Source of the DNA: Cryptomeria japonica
Taxonomy: Eukaryota > Streptophyta > Pinopsida > Cupressales > Cupressaceae
Direction: 5' to 3'
NCBI RefSeq assembly: GCF_030272615.1
Contig: NC_081415.1
Coordinates: 416,730,757-416,794,756, forward strand
Length of the DNA stretch: 64,000 nucleotides
The notes under the pieces are model-generated. The model was not told the origin of the DNA. It ran no database searches and saw only the letters and a program-made list of their open reading frames with translations. Within the stretch, counting starts at the first letter, position 1; the number at the start of each line of letters is the position of its first letter. Shown piece after piece: positions 9,574 to 20,679 of the stretch. The translations under genes and the position numbers were made by a program.

Positions 9574-12500
9574 TTACCTTTCTATCATACCTAAACCTTT
9601 TCTGAAGTGATCAACCTTCACTCTGGAAAGAGGTTTGGTCAGAACATCTGCTGTCTCATCTCCTGTACAAACATATTCTAATTGGATCACATTCCTATCT
9701 ACCATATCTCGCACATAGTGGTATGGAATCTCAATATGCTTGGATCTGTCATGGAACACTGGATTTACTGAAAGTTTTATGCAGCTCTGATTGTCACAAT
9801 GTATGATAGTAGGTTTCATAGGCTCTCCAAACAATCCCACGAGCAACTTCCTAAGCCATACTGCCTTTCGGTTAGCCATGGAAGCTGCAATGTATTCGGC
9901 TTCGATGGAACTCTGAGCCACAGAACACTGCATTCTGTTGATCCAGGATATCATGGCTGAGCCTAAACTGAAGCAACACCCTAAAGTGCTTTTCCTGTCA
10001 GTCACACTTCCAGCCCAATCTGAGTCTGTAAATCCGTGTAGGTCTAGATCAACTTTCTCATATTTGAGACCAAGGTTTATTAGAGTACCTTGTAAGTATC
10101 TCATAATGTGTTTCACTGCAATCAAGTGCATCTCCTTAGGCTCACACATAAACTGACTTAAGGCATTAACTGCATAACATATATCTGGTCTCGTATTTAC
10201 AAGATACATCAAGGACCCAATCATTTGCCTATATAGAGTAGGATCTGAGGGTTGAGCTTCTGCTGCTGCTTCCTTAAGTTTATGAAGGTTTGTTTCCATT
10301 GGAGAGGTCATGGGTCTGCAGTTTAGCATTCCAAATCTCTTCAAAATGTCCATGGTATATTTACCCTAGTTTAGTATAATGCCATCAATATTTTGCCATA
10401 CTTCCAAACCTAGGAAGTAATGAAGGAGTCCCAAGTCCTTCATATCAAATTCTTTAGCAAGGTCTTTCTTACACTGATCTATGAGGTGATCTTTTCCTGT
10501 GATTAACAAATCATCAACATATAAAATTAATATTAGCATATCACCTTTGTTTTGCTTATAGTAGAGATTAGGATCTGCATCATTCTTGGAGAAGCCTAAC
10601 TTTGAGAGATAGGTATCAATTCTTTCATACCAGGCCCTGGGAGCATGTTTAAGCCCATAGAGAGCTTTCTTGAGTCTACACACATGTGACTCTGCATCAT
10701 GAATCTCAAACCCTTCAGGTTGCTCTAGGTATACTTCTTTTGAAATCTAACCATTAAGGAATGATGTCTTAACATCCATCTGATGAATTTTCCATCCCTT
10801 TGATGCTGCAATGGCTAAGACCACTCTTACTAAAGTGTATCTGGCTACAGGTGCAAATGTTTCCTCATAATCAATTCCTTCCTTTTGAGAGAACCCTCTG
10901 GCTACAAATCTAGCCTTGTGTTTCTCAATGCTACCATCTGCAGTGTGTTTGATTTTGAAGAGCCATTTGGAGGTGACAACAGATTTCCTTGTCGGCCTAG
11001 GGACAATTTCCCAAACATCATTTTTCATAATGGATTGGTATTCTTCAAACATGGCATTCTTCCATACTTGATGTTTAAGTGCATCTGATACATTAGTAGG
11101 TTCTTCTCTTGAGAGATCATTCAGGAGAGCGACGTAGTTGGTAAGTTTGTTAGGCCTTTTGTTTTCTCTAAAAGTTCCTAAAGGGGCAGGATACTTCTGA
11201 GCTTCTTCTACAATTTTGGTGGCCCATAGTGGTCTTTTCTTGAAATTTTCTCTAGGTGGGTTTTGAGTTTCACTTTCATTTTCCTCAAGACTCTCCCTCT
11301 GAAGCTCAGGAGCAGGGTCTTCATCTATGCTAGGGGTAGGGATATAGACTTCAGGTTTTATTGAGCTTTGGGCTCTTTTGAAGGCTAAGTCTTCTTCAAA
11401 GATTACATCCCTACTTAGTTCAATATTCTTCTGACCAGGTATATAGATTCTGTAGGACTTAGAGGTTTCACTATATCCTACAAGTATTCCCCTTTTTCCA
11501 GAAGGCTCTAATTTTAATCTTTTCTCCTTAGGTACATGAATATAGACAGAGCACCCAAATATCCTAAGGTGACCGATATCTGGTTTTGATTTAGTAAAGA
11601 CTTCCTCAGGGGTTTTATCTTCAAGATGGGAGTGCTAGTTGCTTCTGCCCAAAGATTGACATTTAGATTCTGATCAAGAATCATAGCTTTGGCAGCTTCT
11701 ACAATTGTCCTATTTTTCCTCTCATCTACCCCATTTTGTTGAGGATTATAAGGTATTGTTAACTCCCTCTTAATCCCTAAATTTTTACAAAAATCTCTAA
11801 ATAATTCTGATGTGTATTCCCCCCCATTATCAGTTCTTAGAGTTTTAATTTTATTTCCTGAGTAGTTCTCTGTTAATGATTTGAACTCTTTAAACCTATT
11901 GAGGATCTCTTATGATTCTTTACACTTCAGAAAGTAGATCCAAGTTTTCCTAGAGTAGTCATCAACAAATATTACATAATACAAAAATCCCCCTAAAGAA
12001 GGTACGGACATAGGTCCACATACATCAAAATGAACTAACTCTAAAATTTTACTTGTTTTCCTAGTACTATTTTGAAAAGCACTCTTAGCATTTTTACCCA
12101 GGGCACATCCTTTGCATGCCCCTGAATGATATTGCTTTAACTTAGGTAGGCCTGTGACAAGGTTTCCCATTGATGATAAAGCTCTAAAATTCAGGTGACC
12201 TAGTCTTCTATGCCAAACTTCATTAGCATCTGTAGTTTCATGGATTAGGGCTAAGTTGGGCTTTGTGCACAGCTCATACAAGTAGCCTTGTCTTTGACCA
12301 ATGGTTTTAGCTTTCTTGATGGATGAATTCTTTGGCCAAGCCAACACTCTGTTGTCCATGAAGGTCACTTTGTATCCATTATCCTCTAGTGCTTATATGG
12401 AGACTAGGTTTCTCTTGATGCCTAGGACATATAGTACTCCTTTAAGTTGTAATGATATGCCTGACTTTAATTTGATGGTGCAGGTTCCAACTCCTCTGAC

Positions 12501-13490
12501 TGGATGTGTGGAGTCATCTCCGATAGTCACTTCCTCATCATTCTCCTCTATCATGGAGTCTAGCACTTCTCTAAATCCTATAATGCGTCTGGATGAGCCA
12601 TTGTCGATCACCCAGGAGTTAACCTTGTTTGATGCTTGGTTTGTAAGTGCTGAATAGAGTACATACTTCTCGAAGTCATCTTCCCTTTTAGATTTTCCTG
12701 TTTTGGCAAATGTGGCTTCTTGTTTGGCTCTTTCTGGGCATTTGGCAACATAGTGCCCAAATTTGTCACATCTGTAACATTGAATCTGTGAAAGGTCTTT
12801 CTTGAAGGTGTTCTTGCCATGACGGCCTTTTCTCTTCCTAAATTGTTTCTGCTTGCTTTTCTTGTTTGAGTTTGTATTTAGAACTTGAAGGTCTTCATCT
12901 ATGTTCTTTTGTTTGATCCCTTTCTTATTTAACCTTGATTCTTCTTGGAAACAGTCTGCCTTTAGCCTATCAAATTTTGGAAATTCATCCCTTGAACTGA
13001 TGCCTTGGGCAGATGTTTCTCATATACTAGGCAACCCATCTAGAGCAATGAATGTTAATTCTTTGCTTTGGATCTCATATCCAAGAGTTGCTAGTTCATC
13101 CCTTAGGGCTGATATACACATGAAGTAGGCATTGATTGATTCTCCTTTGATCATGGCTATGTGATTTATTTCTCTTTTTAAGGCCAAGGTTCTACTAGCA
13201 TTGGATATCTCAAATGCATCTTCAAGTGCTTTGAACATGTTGTAGGCCATTTCATGTTTCCTTATGATGGGCATAATATTATTTCTCACCCCATCAACTA
13301 TGATTTTGATGGCCTTTTCATTTCCCTCTCTCCAAGTTGTTTTGTCAAGTTCAGTTTCAAGTTCTACAGTTTCAGTTTTTACAAATGATTCGACTTTATT
13401 TTCTTTTAGAATCATCTGAATTCTAAACTTCCATGCTGAGAAGTCATCACCTCCTCTGAGTCTATCTTCAAATGTGATAGCGCTAGCCAT
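9574..13490 (-). pseudogene. copia-1 gag-pol polyprotein, multiply interrupted
   Basis: Gag starts at ATG 13490 (MASAITFEDRL) and is a UBN2-type gag, followed by a CCHC knuckle (CYRCDKFGHYVAKC, near 12740-12780). The protease site is degenerate (WVIDNGSS where IDSGAS is usual, near 12600). Then come GAG-pre-integrase (WHRRLGHLNFRAL), integrase (VHFDVCGPM, TDNGGEY, DERKNR), RT with LYVDDLL near 10515, and RNase H (DSDWAGS, EAEYIA). In-frame stops at 13020-13022, 12393-12395, 11910-11912, 10747-10749 and 10366-10368, plus a small deletion near 11620-11640, inactivate it. Confidence 0.93.
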
Positions 13491-13570
13491 TAGAAGAAAT
13501 GTGATGTTGAATATATGCTTGTTTTGAATTTTCCACAAAATTGAACAGCCTCAGGTTCGATTTAACTATA

Positions 13571-13582
13571 GCTCTGATTCCA
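13571..13582 (-). promoter_or_regulatory. Primer binding site of copia-1
   Basis: Minus strand TGGAATCAGAGC directly beside the LTR; one base different from the initiator-Met complement. Confidence 0.85.
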
Positions 13583-14325
13583 TGTAAATGTTATTCAATT
13601 TTCAATTCAAGATGCACGTTATATTCAAGGTCATCTGTTCTTTCAAAATATGTGTTATATCTTTAATATGATAAATCTGATTATAATTTTGTATGTTGCA
13701 AATGAGAGGAGTATTTATCGATTTCAATATCCTTCTCACAAATGGCGATTGATATATATATATATGTAAGCAAGGAGGATCAAGCAATGCCTTGACCGGT
13801 CATGTCTATTAGACATGACCAATCAAGACATTACTTGATTGCACCTTTTGAGTTATCGTAGTATTTACCAATCGGTGTATATCACTTAACAAACCACCCG
13901 ATACTTAATCGGTGTGTCTATCATATGCAAGACAACCGATACTAATCGGTATGTATTAGTTAAGTCCGAAAACAATTATCGTTTCACAGTTAATATATTA
14001 ACTGATATTAATCGGAGTGCATTTGTTAAGCCCGATAACAATATGTTAACCAATATTAATCGGAGTGCATTGGTTAAGCCTGATAACAATCGGTGTTCAT
14101 ATGATAACGGATATTAATCGGTATTCTGTGCTAACCGATGATTATCAGTAGTTAAGCATTAATCGAACTTTGCAAGAATATATAAATTAAAGAATGATCA
14201 TCAAATGAAGGAACAATAGCTTGAAGTCTTCATCATAGTTTATCAATAGGATAGATGATTGAATGAGAGACTTCATTTATCTCTCATTCAATCATTTATC
14301 TTACCGAAGCTATCATGCATTAACA
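13583..14325 (-). repeat. 5' LTR of copia-1
   Basis: Right copy of the LTR pair, followed by the GTTTC target duplication at 14326-14330. It carries the same CCGATA / TATCGG motif array as the left copy, with several substitutions between the two, so the insertion is not recent. Confidence 0.93.
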
Positions 14326-14330
14326 GTTTC

Positions 14331-14817
14331 TGGCATAGTTCGTGGCCTGCTTCTTTTTAAGAAATCGCAAAGAGGTTTTATTCTAGAAATCACACTAAGA
14401 TTCATCAAAAAAAATGCATTTTTTCACTTAAAATTGCATCACTTTTTTCACCTTAAAATCACGACCTGCTCCAAAAATTCATGCAATTTTTTTTATAATG
14501 TGAGTTTTCCAATGACAAAAATTTAAAAATGTGAGTTTTTATCGATTCAACAGCTAAGGGTTTACAGATTCACGACTAATTTTTATCAAAAAGTCGCACT
14601 AATCCTCAAAATCATGCAACGACTAGGGCACAGATCTTTTTAAGAATGAAATCATAGGTTTTCAAATTGGCACCTAGGGTTTATACCAATGTCTAAATAG
14701 GGCATGAATTTCAAAGCAATTATTTTGTATGTATGTGTTAGGGTTTGAAAATTTTCAATTTCATTATTTGACCTTTTAATTTTTTGATGGAAATGAAAAT
14801 TTTGTTCATTAAATATT
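14331..14817. other. Unassigned AT-rich stretch
   Basis: No domain, RNA or terminal repeat seen. Repeated CACGA / TCACTTTTTTCACC-type text resembles an LTR retrotransposon leader, but this cannot be shown. It should be a continuation of the plus-strand element interrupted by copia-1. Confidence 0.3.
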
Positions 14818-15518
14818 TGTAATGTCCCCAATTTTGATAAAGTGACAAAGTTAATTTAATTAATTAAGTTGTCCAAAAAGAAATATTATTTCAAAGGATA
14901 ACTTAATATTAATTAATTTAGTTAAAAATAATCAAATTGAATAAAATAATATTTAACTGTCACTTTATTTTATCATGTTCATCTCAGCCTCAAGCATTAA
15001 ATGTAGCCTTATCTCCTAGAAGGCTGATGAGAGTCTTTATATGGGAGAGTTTGTGGATGAATTGAACATGTTCAGATTGTTATTGATATTGATATGTAAC
15101 TCATTTCCTTTCCTGGGAAGAGTGAAGTTTCTGAGGACACAAACCCTTTGATCTTGAAGGTTTGGACGAAAACCCAACCCTTCTTTGTGGAGTGATTGCA
15201 GCCCAGAAATCAAGCAATCACTGCAAACCAAATTTGTAAAGTCTTCCTTCGAAGACAAATTTTGGTAATAAAGATATTTGCTATTATATTATCTCAGACA
15301 AAGATGGAAGTATATCTGTGTGAAAATCAGAGATACACTGGTAAATTGCAGTGTCTAATATCAGAGAAAAGAGTACAATATATAGGAATTACAAAGCACT
15401 ATAGATATTAATGAAATCACCTACCTCTAACTACCTACAATTGTAGACATTTAAGATGTCTAACAGCCTCTACCTACTAACTTGACCATTAACTATGTAG
15501 AGATATATTATTCTAACA
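14818..15518. repeat. LTR-like block: possible solo LTR (14818-15300) next to the copia-3 3' LTR
   Basis: 14818-15300 starts TGTAATGTCCCC, like the start of the gypsy LTR at 23072 (TGTCATGTCCCC), has TTTATATGG on the plus strand and ends CTCAGACA; no matching 5-bp flanks. From 15518 leftwards the minus strand reads TGTTAGAATAATATATC, a typical copia LTR start, just downstream of a purine tract (15519-15528). Whether these are two LTRs or one cannot be decided without related copies. Confidence 0.45.
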
Positions 15519-17690
15519 CCCTCCCTTAATGGTCAATCTGTCAACAACACCAAGTTGCCCCCTGAATTTGACAAATTTATCCGGGCTCAGAGACTTGGTG
15601 AGAATATCTGCAGTTTGATCCGCTATCGGAACATACTGCAGCTGAACTGATCCGTCTTCTACTAGCTTGTCGATGTAGTGACAATGAAGCTCGACATGCT
15701 TGGTGCATACATGGAAGACTAGATTTTTGGCCAGTTTGAGCACCCCTTGATTATCAGTGTACAAGGGAGAAGGTCCTGCTTGTGACATGTGCATGTCAAA
15801 AAGCATCCTGCAGAGCCAAACTGCCTCGCATGATGCCTTAATTGTTCCTCCATACTCTACTTTAGTCGAGGAAAGAGCCACTGCCTGTTGCTTCTTGCTA
15901 GTCCATGTTATAGCACCTATACCCAAACTAAATACATACCCAAAAGTGGATTTGCAGTCATCCACGGAACCTGCCCAATCTGAGTTGGTATAACCAATCA
16001 GCTTTGGATCCTTGCATCTGCCATACAAAATGCCAAAATTTGAAGTGCCCTTCACATATCTCAGCACTCGCTTCGCTGCAACCCAATGACTAGCTTTTGG
16101 AGCTGTCATGAAGCGAGAAATGTAGCTCACTGCAAAATTGAGATCAGGTCTAGTGGCAGTGAGATAGATGAGGTTGCTCACTAATTGCCTGAACGTCGTT
16201 TCATCGACCGGAGGTGAATTAGAGTTAGTTGACAACTTCGGCCCTTTCTCCATAGGTGTGGAGGCAGGTTTGCAATCCTGCATCCGAAATTTGTCAAGTA
16301 AACTTTGAGCATATTTAGACTGAGAGATGAAAATACTATCAATTGTCTGCCAAACCCTCAATACCCAAACAGTAATGGAGAAACCCCAAATCTGTCATGT
16401 CAAAAGCTTGACACAAATCCTATTTGATTGCGGCAATCAAATGTGTTGAATTTTCAGTAATGATCAAGCCATCAACATAGACAACAAGAAAGAGAATATC
16501 ATCACCAAAGCGTTTGACATACAAATTACTGTCATAAGGGTTGCGCTGAAAACCATGATCAACCAAAAACTGATCAATTTTGATGTACCATGCACGAGGA
16601 GCCTATTTCAGTCCATAGAGTGCTTTCACAAGCCTACATACCTGATGCTCTTTGTCGGAAAACTTGAAACCAGGAGGCTACGTCATGTAGACTTCTTCCT
16701 GCAACTCACCATTGTCATCCATCTGATGAATTGTCCATCCAAACTGGGCTGCAATAGCGAGAAGAAGACGAATTGTGCTCATCTTGGCAGTAGGAGCAAA
16801 GGTCTCCTCATAATCAATGCCCTCCCGCTGTGTGAATCCCCGAGTAACTAATCTAGCCTTGTATTTATCCAAAGTACCATTTGCATGATACTTGACCTTA
16901 TAAACCCATTTGCAGCTGATAGGTTTCTTTTCTTCCCAGGAGGAAGATCAAAAAGAACCCAAGTGTGATTTTTTAGAAGACTATGGCGTCTCCATAGCCT
17001 TTTCCACTCTGGAATTCCTTTAGCCTCTGAATATGTCTGAGGCTTATAGACGCTGTGGATGTTGGCCATAAGAGCAAAATTGACTGTGTTTTGCTGCTTG
17101 CTCTTCCTGCGAGCTGATCTGCCCTCAATGAGTTCATCATCATGAAGATCTCTGAAAGTCTTGGCCCACCACTTAGGCCGAAGAGTAGAAGTACCAACAT
17201 CTGGAATAGGAGAAACAACATCTCTTGGGATTTCTGGTACAAAGTCACTGGATGTGAATCCTAAGGAAAATCAGGTGGTGCTATATCATGACTGGTAGGC
17301 TCCTCATCTTCAGAGTTAGAATGCTTTGAAGCCCTCCCATCAGGGGAACCAAGAGGAAGACGAACACCCTCATCAGAAACCTTCATAGGCTTATCCGTAG
17401 GACTGGTAGTAGGAAGAAATGGACCAGTAGTCTCATCAATCACAACATCACGACTGACTATGAGAAGATCTTTCTCCACATCAATCAATCTGTATGCCTT
17501 GTGATTGTCGTTGTAACCAGTAAACATAAGTTGTTGGGTCTTGGAGTCCAGCTTGGCACGCTTGGCTTTTGGAATCCATACATGAGTTGTAGAACCAAAG
17601 ACTTTCAGATGGCCCGCCTTGGGCTTACGTCCTAACCAGGCTTCTTTTGGAGGCATCTTCTTATTGGTCTTGCCCTCTCCGATTCTGAGC
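15513..17690 (-). pseudogene. Truncated copia pol (copia-3): integrase end, RT and RNase H
   Basis: The minus strand encodes the integrase C-terminal part (from about 17656, WLGRKPKAGHLKVFG), RT ([15 protein letters not shown], near 16790) and RNase H (NSDWAGSVDDC, TADILTKSL), with the stop codon at 15513-15515 just inside the LTR. The start is cut off at about 17690, where plus-strand gag sequence begins. In-frame TAG codons replace conserved Gln in VYMTQPPG (16678-16680), LKQAPRAW (16603-16605) and IKQDL (16420-16422). The RT site reads YVDG where YVDD is required (Gly codon 16468-16470). Inactive. Confidence 0.9.
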
Positions 17691-18290
17691 TACATCTTAC
17701 AAATTTTGCAAAAATCTAAAGAAATTTGGGAGAATTTGAATACCCTACTTGAAGCAGCAGTGGTTAACACAAAATTTTCATCAAAGCTTCAACTTTCCAA
17801 GTTCAAGATGACTGACGGAGTCCCCATGTCAAGCCAATGAACAATCAGAGATCTCTTCTTCAACAACCAGCAAAAGTCAATGTTGTAGAGGATGAAGAGG
17901 ATGCTAACGCCATTTTACTAAACAATTTAATAATTTATCTTCAAAATTCAACAATGCCATCTTTACTATCAGTGAACTTTCTTCTAAAAGTTTGGAAGAT
18001 ATGATTTCAACTATCCTAGCTGAAGAAAAGAGAACCATTGCAGGAGATACAAAGGATGACCCTCAAACTGAGGTAGCATTATACTCAAATAGTAGAAGAT
18101 TCGTTGAGGAAAAAAGAGGGGTTGAATGCTACTACTGCAAGAAAATGGGCCCCACAACTTAGAACTGTAAACTTCAAGTGAATGATGTTCTCAAAGAAAA
18201 GCTCAAAGGAGCTAATGTAGCCATTGTTGAAGATCCTCCAGATGTTGACAATGGTGAAGGAGAAGTTCATTTTTATGCATTTTAAAGAAG
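17691..18290 (+). pseudogene. copia gag fragment of the plus-strand element
   Basis: Plus-strand frames read as copia gag: a segment with NTKFSSKLQLSKFKMTD, then NNQRSLLQQPAKVNVVED in a shifted frame, ISTILAEEKRTI, and a damaged knuckle CYYCKKMGP followed by NC (His and spacing altered). At least two frameshifts and an in-frame TAG occur. It begins exactly where the antisense copia-3 fragment ends, so the junction marks an insertion or rearrangement. Confidence 0.7.
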
Positions 18291-18699
18291 TGTAGCTCTT
18301 TGAAGACAAATAGAAAGTCAACTTGGACAAAGCTCAAAATGTATGTTTGGCTAGTTTGCTTGGGAGTCTATGGATCTTGGGAATTATACCCTTTTGAGGG
18401 TTATGAGACAACTTGATGTAGCTCTATGAGTGTAGGTTAACATGGATTGTTGTCCAATGGTTCGGGAGATTAATGATTAGGGAATTTGGGTAGATGGTAA
18501 CCTGAGAACTTGGGAATTCATCTCAAGAGCTGCACGTTTACAAATGTTCAAGGACACTTGATCAAGTTCTACCTGGTGTATGGTTTGTTTTCAAAATAAA
18601 AGCTTCTAAAGAATGGTAAATTCATGGTTCAATGTGTTTTTAGTTTGAAATGCTTTGTTTTCAATGAAATTTGCTTGGGAGTCTATGGTGTTGAGACAT

Positions 18700-18770
18700 G
18701 GACCAGCTAGGACTCGAACCTAGGACCTTCCATACGCTGCTGGAGTGCTCTACCACTAAGCTACTGGCCC
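18700..18770 (-). other. tRNA-like sequence in the left TRIM LTR
   Basis: Same 71-base layout as the right copy. It differs at two sites: a D-stem base (GCTT in place of GCTC) and an acceptor-side base. Both are transitions that weaken the tRNA fold, so the right copy is closer to the ancestor. Confidence 0.65.
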
Positions 18771-18823
18771 CTCTTGGACCAGTCCATCGTCGGTCCGGGT
18801 GTGGCTTATTTCCAACACCAACA

Positions 18824-18862
18824 CCCCCCCTTAAGCCAAACCTGGACCTGGCTTTGATAACA
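18824..18862 (-). promoter_or_regulatory. TRIM internal region: primer site plus purine tract
   Basis: 39 bases only. Minus strand: primer site (18850-18862) at one end and a G-run purine tract (18824-18834) at the other, with about 15 bases between. Confidence 0.75.
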
Positions 18863-18873
18863 TGTTGAGACAT

Positions 18874-18944
18874 GGACCAGCTAGGACTCGAACCTAGGAC
18901 CTTCCATACGCTGCTGGAGTGCTCTACCACTGAGCTACCGGCCC
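18874..18944 (-). other. tRNA-like sequence in the right TRIM LTR, with A and B boxes
   Basis: Read on the minus strand it has 71 bases in tRNA order: acceptor GGGCCGG pairing with CTGGTCC (all seven pairs, two G-U), TA, D-arm GCTC/GAGC, and T-arm CTAGG TTCGAGT CCTAG. The A box (TAGCTCAGTGGTAGAGC) and B box (GGTTCGAGTCC) match RNA polymerase III internal promoters. The anticodon arm pairs poorly and lacks U33, so it is not a functional tRNA gene. Confidence 0.8.
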
Positions 18945-19313
18945 CTCTTGGACCAGTCCATCGTCGGTCCGGGTGTGGCTTATTTCCAACACCAACATAT
19001 GGATCTTGGGAATTATACCCTTCTTAGGGTTATGAGACAACTTGATGTAGCTCTATGAGTGTGGCTCAACATTGATTGTTGTCCAATGGTTCAGGAGATT
19101 AGTGATTCCAAAGTTTGGGTAGATGGTAACCCAAGAACCTGGAAAGTCATCTCGAGAGCTACACCTTTACAAATGTTCAAGGTCCCTTGTTGGAGTTATC
19201 CCAAGTGTATGGTCTGTTTTCAAATAAAAGCTTTTGAAAAATAGCGTATTCATGGTTCAGTGTATTTTTAATTTGGTATGCTTTGTTTTCAATGAAGCAA
19301 GCTTAAGCGGGAG

Positions 19314-19549
19314 TATTAGAAAAATGTTATATTATTATTGGAAGACAAGGCATACAGTTGTAATAAAGTCACCTTAGTGACAAGTATTTTAATGTTATAT
19401 TTTTAGTTTGCTATTTTTAACACTGGGTGAGTCACGTCATGTTTATCATTTTACATGGTTTCATCCTCCATTCTCTATATAATACAAATCTCTCTGTAAT
19501 TGGTATTCTATTATTTAATAAAATAATAATATTTTGTGATTTTATAACA
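19314..19549 (+). repeat. 3' LTR of the plus-strand copia-type element
   Basis: Starts TATTAGAA after AGCGGGAG and ends TATAACA. Similar along its length to 7570-7804, including the CATTCTCTATATAA promoter region. Confidence 0.65.
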
Positions 19550-20378
19550 ATTAAGCATTAATTTTTGTTTAAATGTTCTACATTCTAGACACAAACCACC
19601 ATAACATGATTTGTTAATGATAACATTTTAGCCTAGAACAATATTGACAAAAATAAGTGAAACGTCTCAGTCGATGAGCGATATGGGCATCAAAAAGAAA
19701 TTAAACTGGTATAAGGACGAAAAACACTGTGGCTTGCTTTCCAGTTACATTCAAATTTCTAGAGTATCGTTTTATTTTTTTATATGTTGCCAATGACATG
19801 TAATTTGTGATGCAATTTTCATCAGCCATGTTTGTGAAGCAGAAAATAAACAGAATGCACAGTAACCACAATTCCAACATTTAAGAGCTGGCTATTTGCA
19901 ATCTCACCCATGGAAACTAAGTTTCTTAAACAATGCAAAATAAATCTACATGTAAATAGTTAATTTTCAAACATTAACTCATATCCACAACCTCATGAGG
20001 CATCACCATTAACAGACATGAACAGCAACTTCAACATAGCCCCACCCATCTTCAAAATCTGGTCCAACTCAATACTCAGCGAATATATGGACTCCATCTT
20101 CATATTTAACATTTGTCAATATGACAACAACATTCAATCCACACATGGAAAACAAGTTAAAACTGTCTATTAGGATAGATTCTATCTAATTAGTTACCAA
20201 ACTCAAAAAACAATGTCTACATTTACGAAAACTACCAATCTATCCTTTAGCATTGAAGTAGATCGACTCTTTTGTAATGTCTGTAATTCATTTCTTAAAG
20301 AGTTTACTAACTTTTTATGTTGTCTACTTTTTCCTAGGTTTCATTTGCATTTTTCTAGAAGAATAAGGCTTCAACAAG
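19550..20378. other. Unassigned intron sequence
   Basis: AT-rich, with short frames only (20213-20416 shows no domain). No RPN12 exon found on the minus strand here. Confidence 0.35.
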
Positions 20379-20640
20379 TAAAAGAACTGGTGCCAAACCA
20401 AGAGATCCTTGCTTAAAACATGGAACACTAGGTGCAGGGAGAAGAGAGGTTATTTGTATACATTGCACTAAGACTGTGACAGTGGCATAAATCGGCTCAA
20501 AACATTAGCTTGCACAGATCCCTTGCTGAGATATTATGTCACGTACAAAAGCTAGTCCAAAGGTCAAGAGGGAGGCAGAAGCACTCCTTGCAACGTATGA
20601 GCAAAGAAAACCAGGAAAAAAAAAAGAAAATCAAAATTCC
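20379..20640 (+). pseudogene. BED zinc-finger remnant of a second hAT transposase
   Basis: The plus strand reads PRDPCLKHGTLGAGRREV, then ICIHCTK, which aligns with the BED region of the transposase at 4440-2033 (EPCWKHGRPGPKRGD, FCNHCKK). The His part is lost through stops and frameshifts after CTKTVT. Further on, REAEALLATYEQRKPGK again parallels the other copy (DAIATLEAYDQRKA). No terminal inverted repeats found nearby. Confidence 0.7.
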
Positions 20641-20679
20641 CATGTTGGGTTAAAAACCTTCTAATAATATTTTTTTTTG

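Larger units (their letters stand above)
8299..14325 (-). mobile_element. Complete minus-strand copia retrotransposon (copia-1), TSD GTTTC
   Basis: LTRs at 8299-9030 (732 bp) and 13583-14325 (743 bp) both start TGTAAATGTT and end ATTAACA. The 5-bp repeat GTTTC flanks the element exactly (8294-8298 and 14326-14330). A primer site (13571-13582), a purine tract (9031-9046 on the minus strand) and a gag-pol pseudogene in the order gag, protease, integrase, RT, RNase H identify Ty1/copia. Total 6027 bp. It sits inside the plus-strand element at 7570-19549. Confidence 0.95.
18689..18997 (-). mobile_element. 309-bp TRIM retrotransposon with tRNA-like LTRs, TSD TATGG
   Basis: Two 135-bp direct repeats (18689-18823 and 18863-18997) differ at two positions, start TGTTGAGA and end CCAACACCAACA. 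They are separated by only 39 bp. TATGG flanks the unit exactly (18684-18688 and 18998-19002). On the minus strand the spacer starts TGTTATCAAAGCC, 11 of 13 bases identical to the initiator-Met primer site TGGTATCAGAGCC, and ends TTAAGGGGGGG, a polypurine tract. These are the defining parts of a terminal-repeat retrotransposon in miniature. Each LTR contains a tRNA-like sequence in the element's sense orientation. It cannot encode protein and would need enzymes from other elements. Confidence 0.9.
18356..19313 (+). repeat. 315-bp tandem duplication, second copy split by a TRIM
   Basis: 18356-18670 and 18671-19313 (minus the TRIM and its duplicated 5 bp) are two similar copies, each starting TTGCTTGGGAGTCTATGG. 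They lie directly before the 3' LTR of the plus-strand element. No recognised coding domain. Confidence 0.8.
7570..19549 (+). mobile_element. Degenerate plus-strand copia-type element carrying nested insertions
   Basis: Similar sequences of about 235 bp at 7570-7804 and 19314-19549 are read as its LTRs. The left one is followed by TGGTATTAGAGC, one base from the initiator-Met primer site TGGTATCAGAGC. The right one is preceded by a purine-rich AGCGGGAG. Between them lie a plus-strand gag fragment (17691-18290) and a 315-bp tandem duplication, but no pol of this element. The 5-bp flanks (ATTGG, ATTAA) do not match, so the call rests on LTR similarity and primer site. Confidence 0.6.

Noticed and set aside
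14818-15300. Firm call of a solo gypsy LTR
   Set aside because: The start looks right but the flanking 5 bp do not match, and it runs into the copia-3 LTR, so it is reported only as LTR-like.
18661-18930. 89-codon minus-strand frame with repeated residues
   Set aside because: It is a read-through of the two TRIM LTRs and reflects the direct repeat.
18700-18944. Two functional tRNA genes
   Set aside because: The anticodon arm pairs badly, U33 is missing, and both copies sit in LTRs of a retrotransposon, so they are tRNA-like and not tRNA genes.
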